In this document: positions 44,724-54,260 of the stretch, piece after piece
Position numbering within the stretch: the first letter of the stretch is position 1
Layout: the number at the start of each line of letters is the position of its first letter
Assembly (NCBI GenBank): GCA_963675655.1
Contig: OY776489.1
Location: forward strand, 1,178,001 to 1,242,000
Length of the DNA stretch: 64,000 nt
Direction of reading: 5' to 3'
DNA from: CAXXOK01 sp963675655
Lineage (GTDB): Bacteria; Bacillota; Clostridia; Christensenellales; Aristaeellaceae
Notes under the pieces: generated by a model
The model's database searches: none
What the model saw: the letters and a program-made list of their open reading frames with translations, nothing else
What the model was told of the DNA's origin: nothing
Translations under genes and position numbers: made by a program

Positions 44724-45602
44724 ATGGATACACAGGAAATCATCAAGCGGTTAAACCTTCGCGGTAAACCCCTCAGCAAGGGGCACCGCCGCATCGCCGC
44801 CTATATTGCCGAGCATTCCGAGAAGGCAGCCTTTATGACGGCCGTCACGCTGGGGCAAAATTGCGGCGTCAGCGAATCGACCGTGGTTCGCTTTGCCACC
44901 GCCATGGGGTATGAGGGCTACCCCGAATTGCAAAGCGCCTTGCAGGAGTTGGTGCGCCAGCGGCTTACCGCCAGCCAGCGTTTTAACATCGCCTCCGAAA
45001 TTAAGGAAAACGATGTGCTGCGCACAGTGCTAAAAAACGATATGCGCAACATCCGCCTGACGACGGAAGAACTGACCCAGAAGGATTTTGACCGTTCTGT
45101 GGAGCTGCTTTTGTCCGCGCGGCGCATCTACGTAATGGGGCTTCGCTCCGCCGCGCCGCTGGCACAGTTTTTCGGTCACTATCTGCGCCTGATCTTTGAC
45201 GACGTCGTCATGGTGCAAAACGCCATCGGCGAAGTGTTTGACGAGATGGAGCGCATCGGCGCGCAGGACGTGCTGGTCGGCGTCAGCTTTCCGCGCTATT
45301 CCACCCGCACGGTGGAGTGCATGCGCATCGCGCGGGAAAACGGAGCCAAGGTGATCGCCGTAACCGATGGAGCCATGAGCCCGCTTGGGGCCGTGGCGGA
45401 TGTGTGCCTGTACGCGCATACCGATATGGCCAGCTTTGTGGATTCGCTCGCCGCGCCGCTTTCAGTGCTCAATGCGCTGATCGTCGCGCTGAGCCTGCGC
45501 CGCCGGGAGGAGCTATCCATGCACCTGAAACGGCTGGAAAGCCTGTGGAACGCGCATAGCGTATATCTGGATCGGGAGGATAGGTATAGCAATGACGATT
45601 GA
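44724..45602 (+). CDS. MurR/RpiR-family transcriptional regulator
   Basis: 292 residues, TTGGAGG upstream. The N-terminal helix-turn-helix (about 18-80) reads LSKGHRRIAAYIAEHSEKAA and ESTVVRFATAMGYEGYPELQ. The SIS sugar-phosphate domain (about 125-265) has RRIYVMGLRSAAPLAQFFGHY and VGVSFPRYSTRTVECMRIAR. Such proteins respond to phosphosugars. The gene overlaps the next by 11 bp, but a target sugar pathway is not evident next to it. Confidence 0.9.
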   Translation: MDTQEIIKRLNLRGKPLSKGHRRIAAYIAEHSEKAAFMTAVTLGQNCGVSESTVVRFATAMGYEGYPELQSALQELVRQRLTASQRFNIASEIKENDVLRTVLKNDMRNIRLTTEELTQKDFDRSVELLLSARRIYVMGLRSAAPLAQFFGHYLRLIFDDVVMVQNAIGEVFDEMERIGAQDVLVGVSFPRYSTRTVECMRIARENGAKVIAVTDGAMSPLGAVADVCLYAHTDMASFVDSLAAPLSVLNALIVALSLRRREELSMHLKRLESLWNAHSVYLDREDRYSNDD

Positions 45603-46860
45603 TTCCCCACACGCGGACGCGCCGGTTTCCGTTCTCGTCATCGGCGGGGGAGCGGCCGGGCTGATGGCTGCGCAGGCAGCCGCCCGACAGGGCGCAGCCG
45701 TAACCCTGCTGGAACGCAATGAGAAGCTGGGCAAAAAAATCTACATTACCGGCAAGGGCCGCTGCAACTGCACCAATGTGTGCGCGGCGGATGAATTTTT
45801 AAAAAACGTGGTGCGCAACCCGCGGTTTTTGCATTCCGCACTCACCGCGCTGCCGCCCGAGGCGCTGCTAACGATGCTGCAAGGCTGGGGCTGTCCCACT
45901 GTGGTGGAACGCGGCAACCGCGCCTTTCCCGCCTCGCAGAAAGCCAGCGATATTACCCGCGCCTTTACCCGCGAGCTGGAAAAGCTGGGCGTTACCATCC
46001 GCCTTTCCTGCCGTGTCAAGGCAATCCGCACGCAGGATGGGAGCGTGCTGGGCGTAACGCTGGAAAACGGGCAGACCCTTGCGGCGGATAGGGTGATCGT
46101 ATGCACCGGCGGGTGCAGCTACCCCGCTACAGGCTCCACCGGCGACGGGTATGCGCTGCTGGCGGCCTGCGGCCACCAGATTCTTCCCGCCAAAGCCGCG
46201 TTGATTCCGCTGACCAGCGACGAGGAATGGGTGCGCGGCTTGCAGGGCTTAAGCCTCAAAAACGTGCGCCTGACGCTGCAAAGCGGCAAAAAGCGCCTGT
46301 ACAGCGATTTGGGCGAAATGCTGTTTACCCACCGGGGTGTCTCCGGCCCGCTGGTGCTTTCCGCCTCCAGCTATCTGGCTGGGCTTCCGGCGAAAAGCTG
46401 GACCCTGACGCTGGATTTAAAACCCGGGCTGACCGCCCAGCAGCTGGACGCACGCATCCTGCGGGATGTCGCTGCCGCGGGCAAAAAACGAGTGCAGAGC
46501 ATCCTGCGCGGTTTGTACCCGGAGCGGCTGGCCGATGTGATGGCGCAGCTTGCGCAGATCGATGCGCAAAAGCCTGCCAACGCCCTGCGCAAGGACGAGC
46601 GGGAGGCACTTGTGCGCTTGTCTAAAGCGCTGCCCCTGCCCATTTCGGGCACCGAGCCCCTCGCTGCGGCGGTGGTGACTGCGGGCGGCGCCAAAGTGAC
46701 CGAGTTTACCCCCGCTACGCTGGAAAGCAAGCTGGTTTCCGGCCTGTACGCAGCGGGTGAATTGTTGGATGTGGATGCCTTAACCGGCGGCTTTAATTTA
46801 CACATCGCCTTTGCCACCGGCTATTGCGCCGGGAACGCGGCGGCGCAGCCGCAAGCCTGA
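45592..46860 (+). CDS. BaiN/HI0933-family FAD-dependent oxidoreductase
   Basis: 422 residues. The Rossmann dinucleotide motif VLVIGGGAAGLMAAQAAA is at about residues 14-31, followed by ERNEKLGKKIYITGKGRCNC, the HI0933 signature; further on are VCTGGCSYPATGSTGDGYAL, MLFTHRGVSGPLVLSAS and GLYAAGELLDVDALTGGFNL. Members include BaiN, linked to bile-acid reduction, and other uncharacterised flavoproteins, so bile-acid activity should not be assumed. It overlaps the RpiR gene by 11 bp. Confidence 0.9.
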   Translation: MTIDSPHADAPVSVLVIGGGAAGLMAAQAAARQGAAVTLLERNEKLGKKIYITGKGRCNCTNVCAADEFLKNVVRNPRFLHSALTALPPEALLTMLQGWGCPTVVERGNRAFPASQKASDITRAFTRELEKLGVTIRLSCRVKAIRTQDGSVLGVTLENGQTLAADRVIVCTGGCSYPATGSTGDGYALLAACGHQILPAKAALIPLTSDEEWVRGLQGLSLKNVRLTLQSGKKRLYSDLGEMLFTHRGVSGPLVLSASSYLAGLPAKSWTLTLDLKPGLTAQQLDARILRDVAAAGKKRVQSILRGLYPERLADVMAQLAQIDAQKPANALRKDEREALVRLSKALPLPISGTEPLAAAVVTAGGAKVTEFTPATLESKLVSGLYAAGELLDVDALTGGFNLHIAFATGYCAGNAAAQPQA

Positions 46861-46976
46861 AGCCACAAATAGAAGTAAAAATCATCCGCGGGACGCAGGG
46901 GGCGTTTTTTACGGCAGCCGCGCCGCGGACAGGAAATTGATACGGCGGTTACCTCGCAGACGGGAGTTATGTTACC

Positions 46977-47963
46977 ATGCAATATATCGTGCTTGACTTG
47001 GAATGGAACCAACCGACCAGTTACAATACCCCGCTCTTTCGGCAGATCGGCGATAGTCTGCTGTTTGAAGTCATCCAAATCGGCGCCGTCAAACTGGACG
47101 AGCGCTTTACCCTGCTGGACGAGGTATCCATCCCCATCCGGCCGACGCACTACGTAACCATCCATCCGCGCGTGCGCCGCATGACGCATCTGGATAACGA
47201 GCTGCTTTGCGACGCGCCCGTTTTCCCCGAGGCGATGGAACAGTTTTCCGCATGGTGCGGCACCGACGCTGTTTTTCTCACCTGGGGCGGAGACGATGTA
47301 AGCGTGTTTAAGCAGAACATCGACTTTTTCCAGTACAGCGGTTCCCCTTTTCATATGTACGATATACAGCGCTATTACGCCGAAGCGTTTAATTTGGGGC
47401 AGCGGCAAAAATCCCTTAAGGGCGCAATGGAGCACCTGGAGATTCCTGCCGATGAATCCCGCGGTTTTCACAACGCCGTCAACGATGCGTATTACACTGC
47501 GCTGGTGCTGCAAAAGCTGCCCAACCCCGAAGGGGTGCTCAAGCACGCGCAAACCCCGCGCAAGCTAAGCCACAACCCGCGCCGTACCCGGCTGCGCGTT
47601 ACACGCACGGTACACTCCGTTGCCGAGGGGCTGGCCGGGGCGGATGTGCAAATGCCGGAATGCCCCACCTGCAAAAAGCCGACCACACTGGTGACCGCCC
47701 TTACGCCCCAGGCGATCGGCAAGTATGTCGCTTTGAGCAAATGCCCGCAGCACGGCCAGTTGTTTGTGAAAGTGCGCTTTACCCTGCTGCCGGACGGGCA
47801 AAAGGGGATGCACCTGAGCGTAACGCCTGCCAACCGGCAAAACCGCGCCTACGTGCACACCAAGGTGCTGCAGGCACAGTACCGCCAAAAGAACGGCATG
47901 ACCTTCGACCCGGAGGATCTATCCCGCGTCTACGAAAGCAACATGCCTTTTGAGGACGTGTAA
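46977..47963 (+). CDS. DnaQ-like 3'-5' exonuclease with C-terminal zinc-ribbon-like region
   Basis: 328 residues. DEDDh exonuclease motifs: YIVLDLEWNQ (Exo I, D6 and E8), WGGDDVSVFKQN (Exo II) and FHNAVNDAYYTALVLQKL (Exo III, His and Asp), within about residues 1-185. The C-terminal about 120 residues contain MPECPTCKK and SKCPQHG, a Cys4/Cys3His-like metal site, and a basic region. This resembles the KapD/ERI-1-like exonucleases of clostridia. RNA or DNA 3' trimming is likely; the substrate is unknown. Confidence 0.85.
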   Translation: MQYIVLDLEWNQPTSYNTPLFRQIGDSLLFEVIQIGAVKLDERFTLLDEVSIPIRPTHYVTIHPRVRRMTHLDNELLCDAPVFPEAMEQFSAWCGTDAVFLTWGGDDVSVFKQNIDFFQYSGSPFHMYDIQRYYAEAFNLGQRQKSLKGAMEHLEIPADESRGFHNAVNDAYYTALVLQKLPNPEGVLKHAQTPRKLSHNPRRTRLRVTRTVHSVAEGLAGADVQMPECPTCKKPTTLVTALTPQAIGKYVALSKCPQHGQLFVKVRFTLLPDGQKGMHLSVTPANRQNRAYVHTKVLQAQYRQKNGMTFDPEDLSRVYESNMPFEDV

Positions 47964-47999
47964 GCCGCTATTTTTGCCCGACCAACACGGAGGAATATG

Positions 48000-49685
48000 A
48001 TGGAACGCACACCCGCCGAGCAAACCCTGACCATTCGCGTTACCTGTAACGGTCAAACCGATCTGCTGGAGCGCGGCATCCCCGTACGGACGGCGCTTGC
48101 CCATTTTTACGGCAATGCGATGCCGCCCTTCCTGTGCGCAATGCACGGCGGCGTTTGCATGGAATTGCAGGAGAGGCTCTACTCCGACGCGACGCTTACA
48201 GGGCTGACTTACCACGATGAGGAAGGCCGCCGCGTGTACGAGCGCTCGCTGCGGTATCTGCTGCTCATGAGCATGTACCGCCTTTATCCAAACCTGCGGG
48301 TGCGTATTTTAAACTCGGTAGGCTATGGGGTGTACCTGCGTGCGCTGGATACCGAGCTGGATCACGAAATGGTGCACGCCATTGAGGCGGAAATGCGCAG
48401 ACTGGTGCGGGAGGACGAACCTTTCACCCGCGAAATCTGGACCCGCAAGCAAGCCATTGCCTACTTTACCGAGCATCAATTCCCCGACAAGGCGGAGATA
48501 CTGGCCTACCGGCCGCAGGATACCATGCCAATGTATCGCATCGGCGATATGCGGGAGTATTTTTACGGCTCCATGGTGCCCTCCACCGGGTATTTAAAAC
48601 ATTTCGCGCTCAAGCCCCATTTTCCCGGGTTGGTGCTGCGCATGCCATCACCCACCCATCCGGATCGCCCCGCGCCCTACCTGCCACGCCCCAAACACCT
48701 TAGGGTGTTCAGCGAATCACAGGAGTGGTGCGCCATCCTCGGCGCCAACAACATCGCCGATGTCAACCACATGATTGAGCAGCATAAAATGCGGGAGTTT
48801 ATCCGCATTAACGAAACCTTGCAGGATAAGTCCATCGCCCGCATCGCCGACGATATCGACCGCCTCAACGCGCAGATCATTCTGGTGTTCGGGCCGTCCT
48901 CCAGCGGCAAAACCACCTTTGCCCACCGGCTGGCCGTGCAGCTGCAGGTTATGGGGCGACGGCCACAGCTGGTATCGCTGGACGATTTTTATAAAAACCG
49001 CGACGCGCTGCCCCTCGACCCGGATGGGCAGCCGGATCTGGAGCATGTGGACGCGCTGGATATCCACCACCTAAGCTGCTGCATCGAAAAGCTGCTTTCC
49101 GGCCGCACGGTGCAAATGCCGCAGTTTGATTTTTATTCCGGCATGCGCAAGGCCGAAACCCGGCCCATGCGGCTGGCAGGCAACGGCCCGCTGATACTGG
49201 AAGGCATCCACGCCTTAAACGACCGTATCACCTGCGAGCTGCCCGAGCAGCTTACCTACGGCGTATATGTAAGCGCGTTGCCGTGTATCAATCTGGATAA
49301 TCACAACCGCATCCGCACCACCGACGTGCGCCTTTTGCGCCGCATCGCGCGGGACGCCAAATTCCGCGGCACCAGCCCGGTGCAAACCATCAACATGTGG
49401 CCGAAGGTGCGCCAGGGAGAAGAAAAATGGATTTTTCCCAACCAGGAAAAAGCGGACGCGATGTTTAACACCTCGTTGCATTACGAACTGCCGGTGCTGA
49501 AAACCGTCACTTACGATGTGCTTTCCAGCATTCCGCTCTCCGCGCCGGAGGCGCTGGTCGCCCACCGGCTGCTAAAATTTTTGCAGTATCTTTTACCCAT
49601 TGAGGACGGGATACTGGATGAAATCCCACCCCTGAGCATCCTACGGGAGTTTATCGGGGAATGTACGTTCTATGATCGGCATTGA
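48000..49685 (+). CDS. Nucleoside kinase (uridine kinase-like) with TGS/ThrRS-like N-terminus
   Basis: 561 residues from the second of two adjacent ATGs (48000), six nt after GGAGG. The N-terminal half resembles the TGS and second additional domain of threonyl-tRNA synthetase (LDHEMVHAIEAEMRRLVRED is the SAD-like part). The C-terminal half is a P-loop kinase: Walker A in VFGPSSSGKTTFAHRLA, SLDDFYKNRD, QFDFYSGMRK and ILEGIHALND, typical of uridine kinase/phosphoribulokinase proteins. This fusion is widespread in Firmicutes as 'nucleoside kinase'. It probably phosphorylates a nucleoside with ATP or GTP. Confidence 0.9.
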   Translation: MERTPAEQTLTIRVTCNGQTDLLERGIPVRTALAHFYGNAMPPFLCAMHGGVCMELQERLYSDATLTGLTYHDEEGRRVYERSLRYLLLMSMYRLYPNLRVRILNSVGYGVYLRALDTELDHEMVHAIEAEMRRLVREDEPFTREIWTRKQAIAYFTEHQFPDKAEILAYRPQDTMPMYRIGDMREYFYGSMVPSTGYLKHFALKPHFPGLVLRMPSPTHPDRPAPYLPRPKHLRVFSESQEWCAILGANNIADVNHMIEQHKMREFIRINETLQDKSIARIADDIDRLNAQIILVFGPSSSGKTTFAHRLAVQLQVMGRRPQLVSLDDFYKNRDALPLDPDGQPDLEHVDALDIHHLSCCIEKLLSGRTVQMPQFDFYSGMRKAETRPMRLAGNGPLILEGIHALNDRITCELPEQLTYGVYVSALPCINLDNHNRIRTTDVRLLRRIARDAKFRGTSPVQTINMWPKVRQGEEKWIFPNQEKADAMFNTSLHYELPVLKTVTYDVLSSIPLSAPEALVAHRLLKFLQYLLPIEDGILDEIPPLSILREFIGECTFYDRH

Positions 49686-49710
49686 CTTTTCAAGCCGCAT
49701 AGTGTATAAA
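49682..49710 (+). promoter_or_regulatory. Promoter of the envelope glycan operon
   Basis: TTGACT (49682-49687, overlapping the previous stop codon), a 17-bp spacer and TATAAA (49705-49710), about 40 bp before the GTG of the glycosyltransferase. Confidence 0.75.
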
Positions 49711-49757
49711 AAGTTGTTTGACCTTTTCCTTACAAAAGAACGGGGGGCAGTCCACAG

Positions 49758-51131
49758 GTGCAGGTAATCAGCACAGTTTTCAGCGCCATTAGTTGGGTGA
49801 TGACCCTTTGGCTGGTTCTCATCATCGGTTATCAGCTATACATCAGTCTATTCGGGTTTAAGCGCGTCACCCGGGATTATGAGGATCATGATCCCCAGCT
49901 TAAATATCTGGTGCTTGTACCCGCGCATAACGAAGAAGCGGTTATTTCCGGCATCATCGAAAATTTACAGTCCATGGATTATCCTGATGAACTGTATGAT
50001 TTTTATATTCTTGCCGATAACTGCGACGACCGTACCGCGGAGATCGCCCGCGGTATGGGCGCGAAGGTACTGGAATCCCACAAGGAAAGTCCGGATACGC
50101 CTACTGGTAAGCCGATCGTACTGCAAAAAGCGCTCAACACCCTGAAAGGGTACGGCGAAAAGTACGATCTGGTGATGTTTTTTGATGCGGATAACCGCAT
50201 CGATACCAACATGTTCCGCGAAGTGAACAGCCAGCTGCTGGATCACCCCGAAGCGGATATTGTGCAGTGCTACCTTGGCTGCAAAAACAAAAAGGGTCTT
50301 GTAGCGCTATATTATTACATGAGCTATACCATTACCAACCGCTTTTTCCAATACGCTAAAAGCCGCATCGGCATCAACTGCGTGGTGGGCGGCACGGGCT
50401 TTGCGGTGCGCGCCGCATACCTTAGCAAGCGCGGCGGCTGGACGGCCATGTCCCTCACGGAGGACTTTGAATTGCAGGTGGAAGCCACCTGCGAGGGCAA
50501 ACGCATTTTGTGGAACAACAACGTGCGCATTTACGATGAAAAACCCACCCGCTGGCGCGCGAGCCTTCGGCAACGCATCCGCTGGGCGCAGGGCCACTGG
50601 TTTGTATGCTTTAAAAACACCAAACCCATCTTCCGCGCCCTCAAAGAAAAGCGCATCAGCTTCGGCGAATTCCTGAGCACGTTCTTATACGTGTACAGCC
50701 TTACGCCGTTTGTGATCATGATTGTGCAATTCGTCATCAGCATGCTTTTACAGATTTTCAAATGGACGAACCTTTTGCCTACCGCGGATGCGACTATCGG
50801 TTTTTGGGATTGGTTCTCCGTTAACTTCCCCAGCATTCTGGTGTTCCTGTACTCCTTTATTGTACTGTTTTATCTGGCCGACTGGCTGGATAATCACGAG
50901 CGTTTCCACCCGCTGACGCTGGTCAAGAACATGCTCAGCCTGGCGCTGAATATGGTTATCGTGGCATTGGCGCAGGTATGGGGCCTGTTCCGGTTCCGCC
51001 ACCAGAAGGTGTGGGTAAAAACGACGCATAAAATCAATGCCCCGCACGAAGGCTGCCTGTACGATGCACGGGCGGAAAAAGCCAACACGCAGAAACATCT
51101 GGGCGCGGCGGAGAACAGCTACACGATTTAA
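49758..51131 (+). CDS. Membrane glycosyltransferase, family 2
   Basis: 457 residues starting at GTG 49758 with CGGGGGG upstream. One N-terminal helix, then a GT-A domain: YLVLVPAHNEEAVISGIIEN, MFFDADNRIDTN (DXD-like metal site), GGTGFAVRAAYL, LTEDFELQVEA (acceptor base ED) and RQRIRWAQGHW (QXXRW). Three or four C-terminal helices follow. This QXXRW architecture is that of processive synthases of the cellulose/hyaluronan type, which make and export polysaccharide. First gene of an operon with an LTA-synthase-like enzyme, glf and another glycosyltransferase. Confidence 0.9.
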   Translation: MQVISTVFSAISWVMTLWLVLIIGYQLYISLFGFKRVTRDYEDHDPQLKYLVLVPAHNEEAVISGIIENLQSMDYPDELYDFYILADNCDDRTAEIARGMGAKVLESHKESPDTPTGKPIVLQKALNTLKGYGEKYDLVMFFDADNRIDTNMFREVNSQLLDHPEADIVQCYLGCKNKKGLVALYYYMSYTITNRFFQYAKSRIGINCVVGGTGFAVRAAYLSKRGGWTAMSLTEDFELQVEATCEGKRILWNNNVRIYDEKPTRWRASLRQRIRWAQGHWFVCFKNTKPIFRALKEKRISFGEFLSTFLYVYSLTPFVIMIVQFVISMLLQIFKWTNLLPTADATIGFWDWFSVNFPSILVFLYSFIVLFYLADWLDNHERFHPLTLVKNMLSLALNMVIVALAQVWGLFRFRHQKVWVKTTHKINAPHEGCLYDARAEKANTQKHLGAAENSYTI

Positions 51132-51146
51132 AGCGAGGCGGGTACG

Positions 51147-53054
51147 TTGGCAAAGCCGGAGGAAGCCCCCACCGCCAGCGGCGGACCCACCCGAAGCGAT
51201 TGGCTGTCGGGCTTACAGCATGGTAACAGCATACGAATTTTGCGGCAGGTGCTACGGCGCCTGCGCTTTTGGCAGCCCAGTGCAATAACAGCGCTGGGTT
51301 TGCTCAGTTTTGCCCTGCTTTTTTTTACGTTTCGTTTTGCAACCCAAACGGCGACGTGGCGCACCGCTTTCGCCTTTACCAAACGGCCGCTATTGCTGCT
51401 GCTCAACTGGCTGCCGCTTGCCTGCTGGCTGTTTTTCTGGTTTTTTGCGCTGGGGCGTCCGGCGGCTGCGTACGGGCTTACCGCCGTACCGGTGCTGGCG
51501 ATTGCGCTGGTCAATTACTATAAGCTGCTACTGCGGGACGATCCGCTGCTGTTCAGCGATATTTCCCTGTTAAATGAAGCATCCGCCATCGGCAAGCAAT
51601 ACGTGTTTACGCCCACCTTTTGGGGCGTACTCTCCATTGTGCTGGCCGTCGGGGTTGTTGCATGGCTGCATAAGCTGCGCCACACGCCGCCCCGCCCGCG
51701 CCAACGCCTGCTGGGCGCGCTGGTGTGTATGGCCGCGCTTTGCGCGTGCATCAAATGGCTGATGCCAAGCACCCTGCTCTACGCCCAAACAGGGCTGAAC
51801 AGCACATGGATGCCCACGCAGTCGTACACCCAGCATGGAGTACTGTACCCGTTTTTACACAGCATCAGCCAGCGGCGGACAACCGCCCCAAAGGGGTATA
51901 ACGAAAAGGACGCTGCCCGGCAACTGGCCGCCTATACGGATACGGACATCCCAAAGGACGAGCAGGTGGATGTGATCGCCGTAATGCTGGAAGCCTTTAA
52001 CGATTTTACCACCTTCGATACGCTATCCTTTGCCAAAGACCCCTACGAGCCGTGGCATCAGCTGATGCAGGAAAGCTATACCGGTACGTTGGTCACCAAT
52101 ATTTTTGCGGGCGGCACGGTGAACACCGAGCGCGCATTTTTAACCGGTTACCTCAACCCAATTGATAATTACCGCGCGCCGGTGAACAGCTTTGTGTGGT
52201 ATTTCCGCTCGCAGGGCTACACCTGTCAGGGGGATCATCCGGGGTATAACTGGTTTTACAACCGCCAGAACATCAACCGCTATCTGGGGTTTGAAACCTA
52301 CCGTTTCTACGAGGATACCTATCAAGCCTATGCAACCGATACCGCCATTGCCCGCGACAACGCGTTTTTACAGGGCGTGATTGCAGATTACGAAACAGCC
52401 AAACAAGACGGCAGCCCCATTTTTAATTACAGCTTGACGTACCAAAACCACGGCCCCTACGATACCGACGTGCAGTTTACTACCGTTTATCTCCCGCGGG
52501 CGGCGGGCGTATCCACGGCGGATTACAACATTGCCAACAATTACTTTGCCGGGGTAGCGGATACCTGTTGCCAGCTATCCGCCTTTGTGGATCACTTCCG
52601 CACGGAAACGCGCCCGGTGGTAATTGTGCTGTTTGGCGACCATAACCCGTGGTGGGGCGATGACAATGCCGCCTACGAAGCCTATGGCGTCAATATCGAC
52701 CGGGAAACCGAAGAAGGCTTTTATAACTACTATTCCACCCCCTATCTCATCTGGGCTAACGACGCTGCCAGGGAAGCCCTTGGCTGCGATTTTACCGGCG
52801 ATGGCGGCCGCATTTCCCCCGCGCTGCTGATGGAGCGGCTTTTCACCCTTGCGGGCTGGGAAGGCCCCGCCTATATGCAGGCGCAGCGGGCGCTGGAAAC
52901 ACACACCTCCGTCGTCAACTGCCTTTGCTATCAAGAGGGAGATTCGCTTTGCCCTGTCGCCGGCGCAGGTGGCCAGGAGCCGGAATGGCTGCTTGCTTTC
53001 CGCCGTATGGCCTACTACTGGCGGCACAGCACGGTCGCCGCGGCAAGCCAGTAA
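51147..53054 (+). CDS. LTA synthase-family sulfatase-fold phosphoglycerol transferase
   Basis: 635 residues starting at TTG 51147, preceded by GAGGCGGG. About five membrane helices (40-225) precede an extracellular sulfatase-like domain. The likely nucleophile is T324 in GGTVNTERAF with E328 nearby; the metal site FGDHNPWWG is at 496-504, and YQNHGPYD at about 432. LtaS-type enzymes move phosphoglycerol from phosphatidylglycerol to a polymer. The C-terminal about 60 residues are extra. In this operon it may decorate the glycan with phosphoglycerol rather than build a classical lipoteichoic acid; this is inference. Confidence 0.87.
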   Translation: MAKPEEAPTASGGPTRSDWLSGLQHGNSIRILRQVLRRLRFWQPSAITALGLLSFALLFFTFRFATQTATWRTAFAFTKRPLLLLLNWLPLACWLFFWFFALGRPAAAYGLTAVPVLAIALVNYYKLLLRDDPLLFSDISLLNEASAIGKQYVFTPTFWGVLSIVLAVGVVAWLHKLRHTPPRPRQRLLGALVCMAALCACIKWLMPSTLLYAQTGLNSTWMPTQSYTQHGVLYPFLHSISQRRTTAPKGYNEKDAARQLAAYTDTDIPKDEQVDVIAVMLEAFNDFTTFDTLSFAKDPYEPWHQLMQESYTGTLVTNIFAGGTVNTERAFLTGYLNPIDNYRAPVNSFVWYFRSQGYTCQGDHPGYNWFYNRQNINRYLGFETYRFYEDTYQAYATDTAIARDNAFLQGVIADYETAKQDGSPIFNYSLTYQNHGPYDTDVQFTTVYLPRAAGVSTADYNIANNYFAGVADTCCQLSAFVDHFRTETRPVVIVLFGDHNPWWGDDNAAYEAYGVNIDRETEEGFYNYYSTPYLIWANDAAREALGCDFTGDGGRISPALLMERLFTLAGWEGPAYMQAQRALETHTSVVNCLCYQEGDSLCPVAGAGGQEPEWLLAFRRMAYYWRHSTVAAASQ

Positions 53055-53072
53055 CCCGAAAGGAGAATTTTT

Positions 53073-54218
53073 ATGCGATATCTCATTATCGGTGCAGGTC
53101 CCGCAGGCTGCACGGCGGCGCGGGCGCTAGCCGAGACAGACGGCGCGGAAGTGACTGTGCTGGAACGCCGCACCCACATTGCCGGCAATACCTACGATGC
53201 GCCGGATGAAGCGGGCGTGCTGGTGCACCGCTACGGGCCGCATATTTTCCACACACAGCAGCAGGCGGCTTACGACTTTTTAAGCCGCTTCACAACGTGG
53301 TATCCGCTCAAGCATAAGGTATTGGCCAATGTGCACGGCAAGCTGCTGCCCGTGCCGTTCAATCTGGTTTCGCTACGCGCGGCGTTTGACCCGCAAAAGG
53401 CGCAGCTGCTGGAGATGTGCCTGCACGAAACCTTCGGTGAGGGCGCACGGGTCAGCATACTGGAGTTGCAGGCAAGGCAGGAGCCGGAGCTGACGGAGCT
53501 GGCCGATTATGTGTACACGAATGTATTCCAATATTACACCCAAAAGCAGTGGGGCATGAGCCCCGGCGAGCTGGACCCGGCGGCCATGGCACGCGTACCA
53601 ATACTGGTAAGCGAGGATTGCGGCTATTTTCAGGATCCGTGGCAGGGCATGCCCGCGGATGGCTATACCGCCATGTTTACCCGTATGCTGGATCATCCCC
53701 GCATCCATGTGGAGCTGGGCGTGGACGCTTGCACGCGCCTGCGGCTGGAAAGCAACACCCTGCTTTTAGACGGGAAAAAATACGACGGGCCCGTGCTCTA
53801 CACCGGCGCGCTGGATGAGCTGATGGGCTATTCGCAAGGGCTTTTACCTTATCGCACACTGGATTTTTCGTTCCAAACCCTTCCGGTGGATGAATACCAG
53901 CCCGCCCCCGTGGTAAACTATACAGTAGATCAGGCCTTTACCCGCATTACGGAGTTTAAAAAGCTGACCGGGCAAAAACTGCCCGGCGTTACGACCATCG
54001 CGCGGGAGTATCCGCGTACATGCGAGGCCTACGATATTCCGTATTATCCCATCCCTAACGAGCAAAGCGCGGCGCGGTACGCCGCCTACCGCGCCAAAGC
54101 CGACCGCTGCAAAAGCCTGACGCTGCTGGGCAGGCTGGCGGAATACCGGTATTACAACATCGACACCATCGTCACCCGCGCGCTGGAAGCGGCCAAAGCC
54201 CTGACGGAACGAGCCTAG
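53073..54218 (+). CDS. glf: UDP-galactopyranose mutase
   Basis: 381 residues, AAAGGAG upstream. This flavoenzyme interconverts UDP-galactopyranose and UDP-galactofuranose. The FAD site is LIIGAGPAGCTAARALAE, followed by HIAGNTYDAPDEAG, HRYGPHIFHT, FQYYTQKQWGMSPGELDP (conserved mutase stretch), ALDELMGYSQGLLPYRTLDF and IPNEQSAARYAAY; NIDTIV near the end is also characteristic. Its presence implies that the operon's polymer contains galactofuranose. Confidence 0.95.
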   Translation: MRYLIIGAGPAGCTAARALAETDGAEVTVLERRTHIAGNTYDAPDEAGVLVHRYGPHIFHTQQQAAYDFLSRFTTWYPLKHKVLANVHGKLLPVPFNLVSLRAAFDPQKAQLLEMCLHETFGEGARVSILELQARQEPELTELADYVYTNVFQYYTQKQWGMSPGELDPAAMARVPILVSEDCGYFQDPWQGMPADGYTAMFTRMLDHPRIHVELGVDACTRLRLESNTLLLDGKKYDGPVLYTGALDELMGYSQGLLPYRTLDFSFQTLPVDEYQPAPVVNYTVDQAFTRITEFKKLTGQKLPGVTTIAREYPRTCEAYDIPYYPIPNEQSAARYAAYRAKADRCKSLTLLGRLAEYRYYNIDTIVTRALEAAKALTERA

Positions 54219-54260
54219 CCGCTCCGCCCCCGAAACCCACACGGAAGGGGATTTTCGATT

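Noticed and set aside
45592..46860. Bile-acid 7-dehydroxylation gene baiN
   Set aside because: The protein belongs to the broad HI0933/BaiN family found in nearly all Firmicutes, and no other bai genes are nearby.
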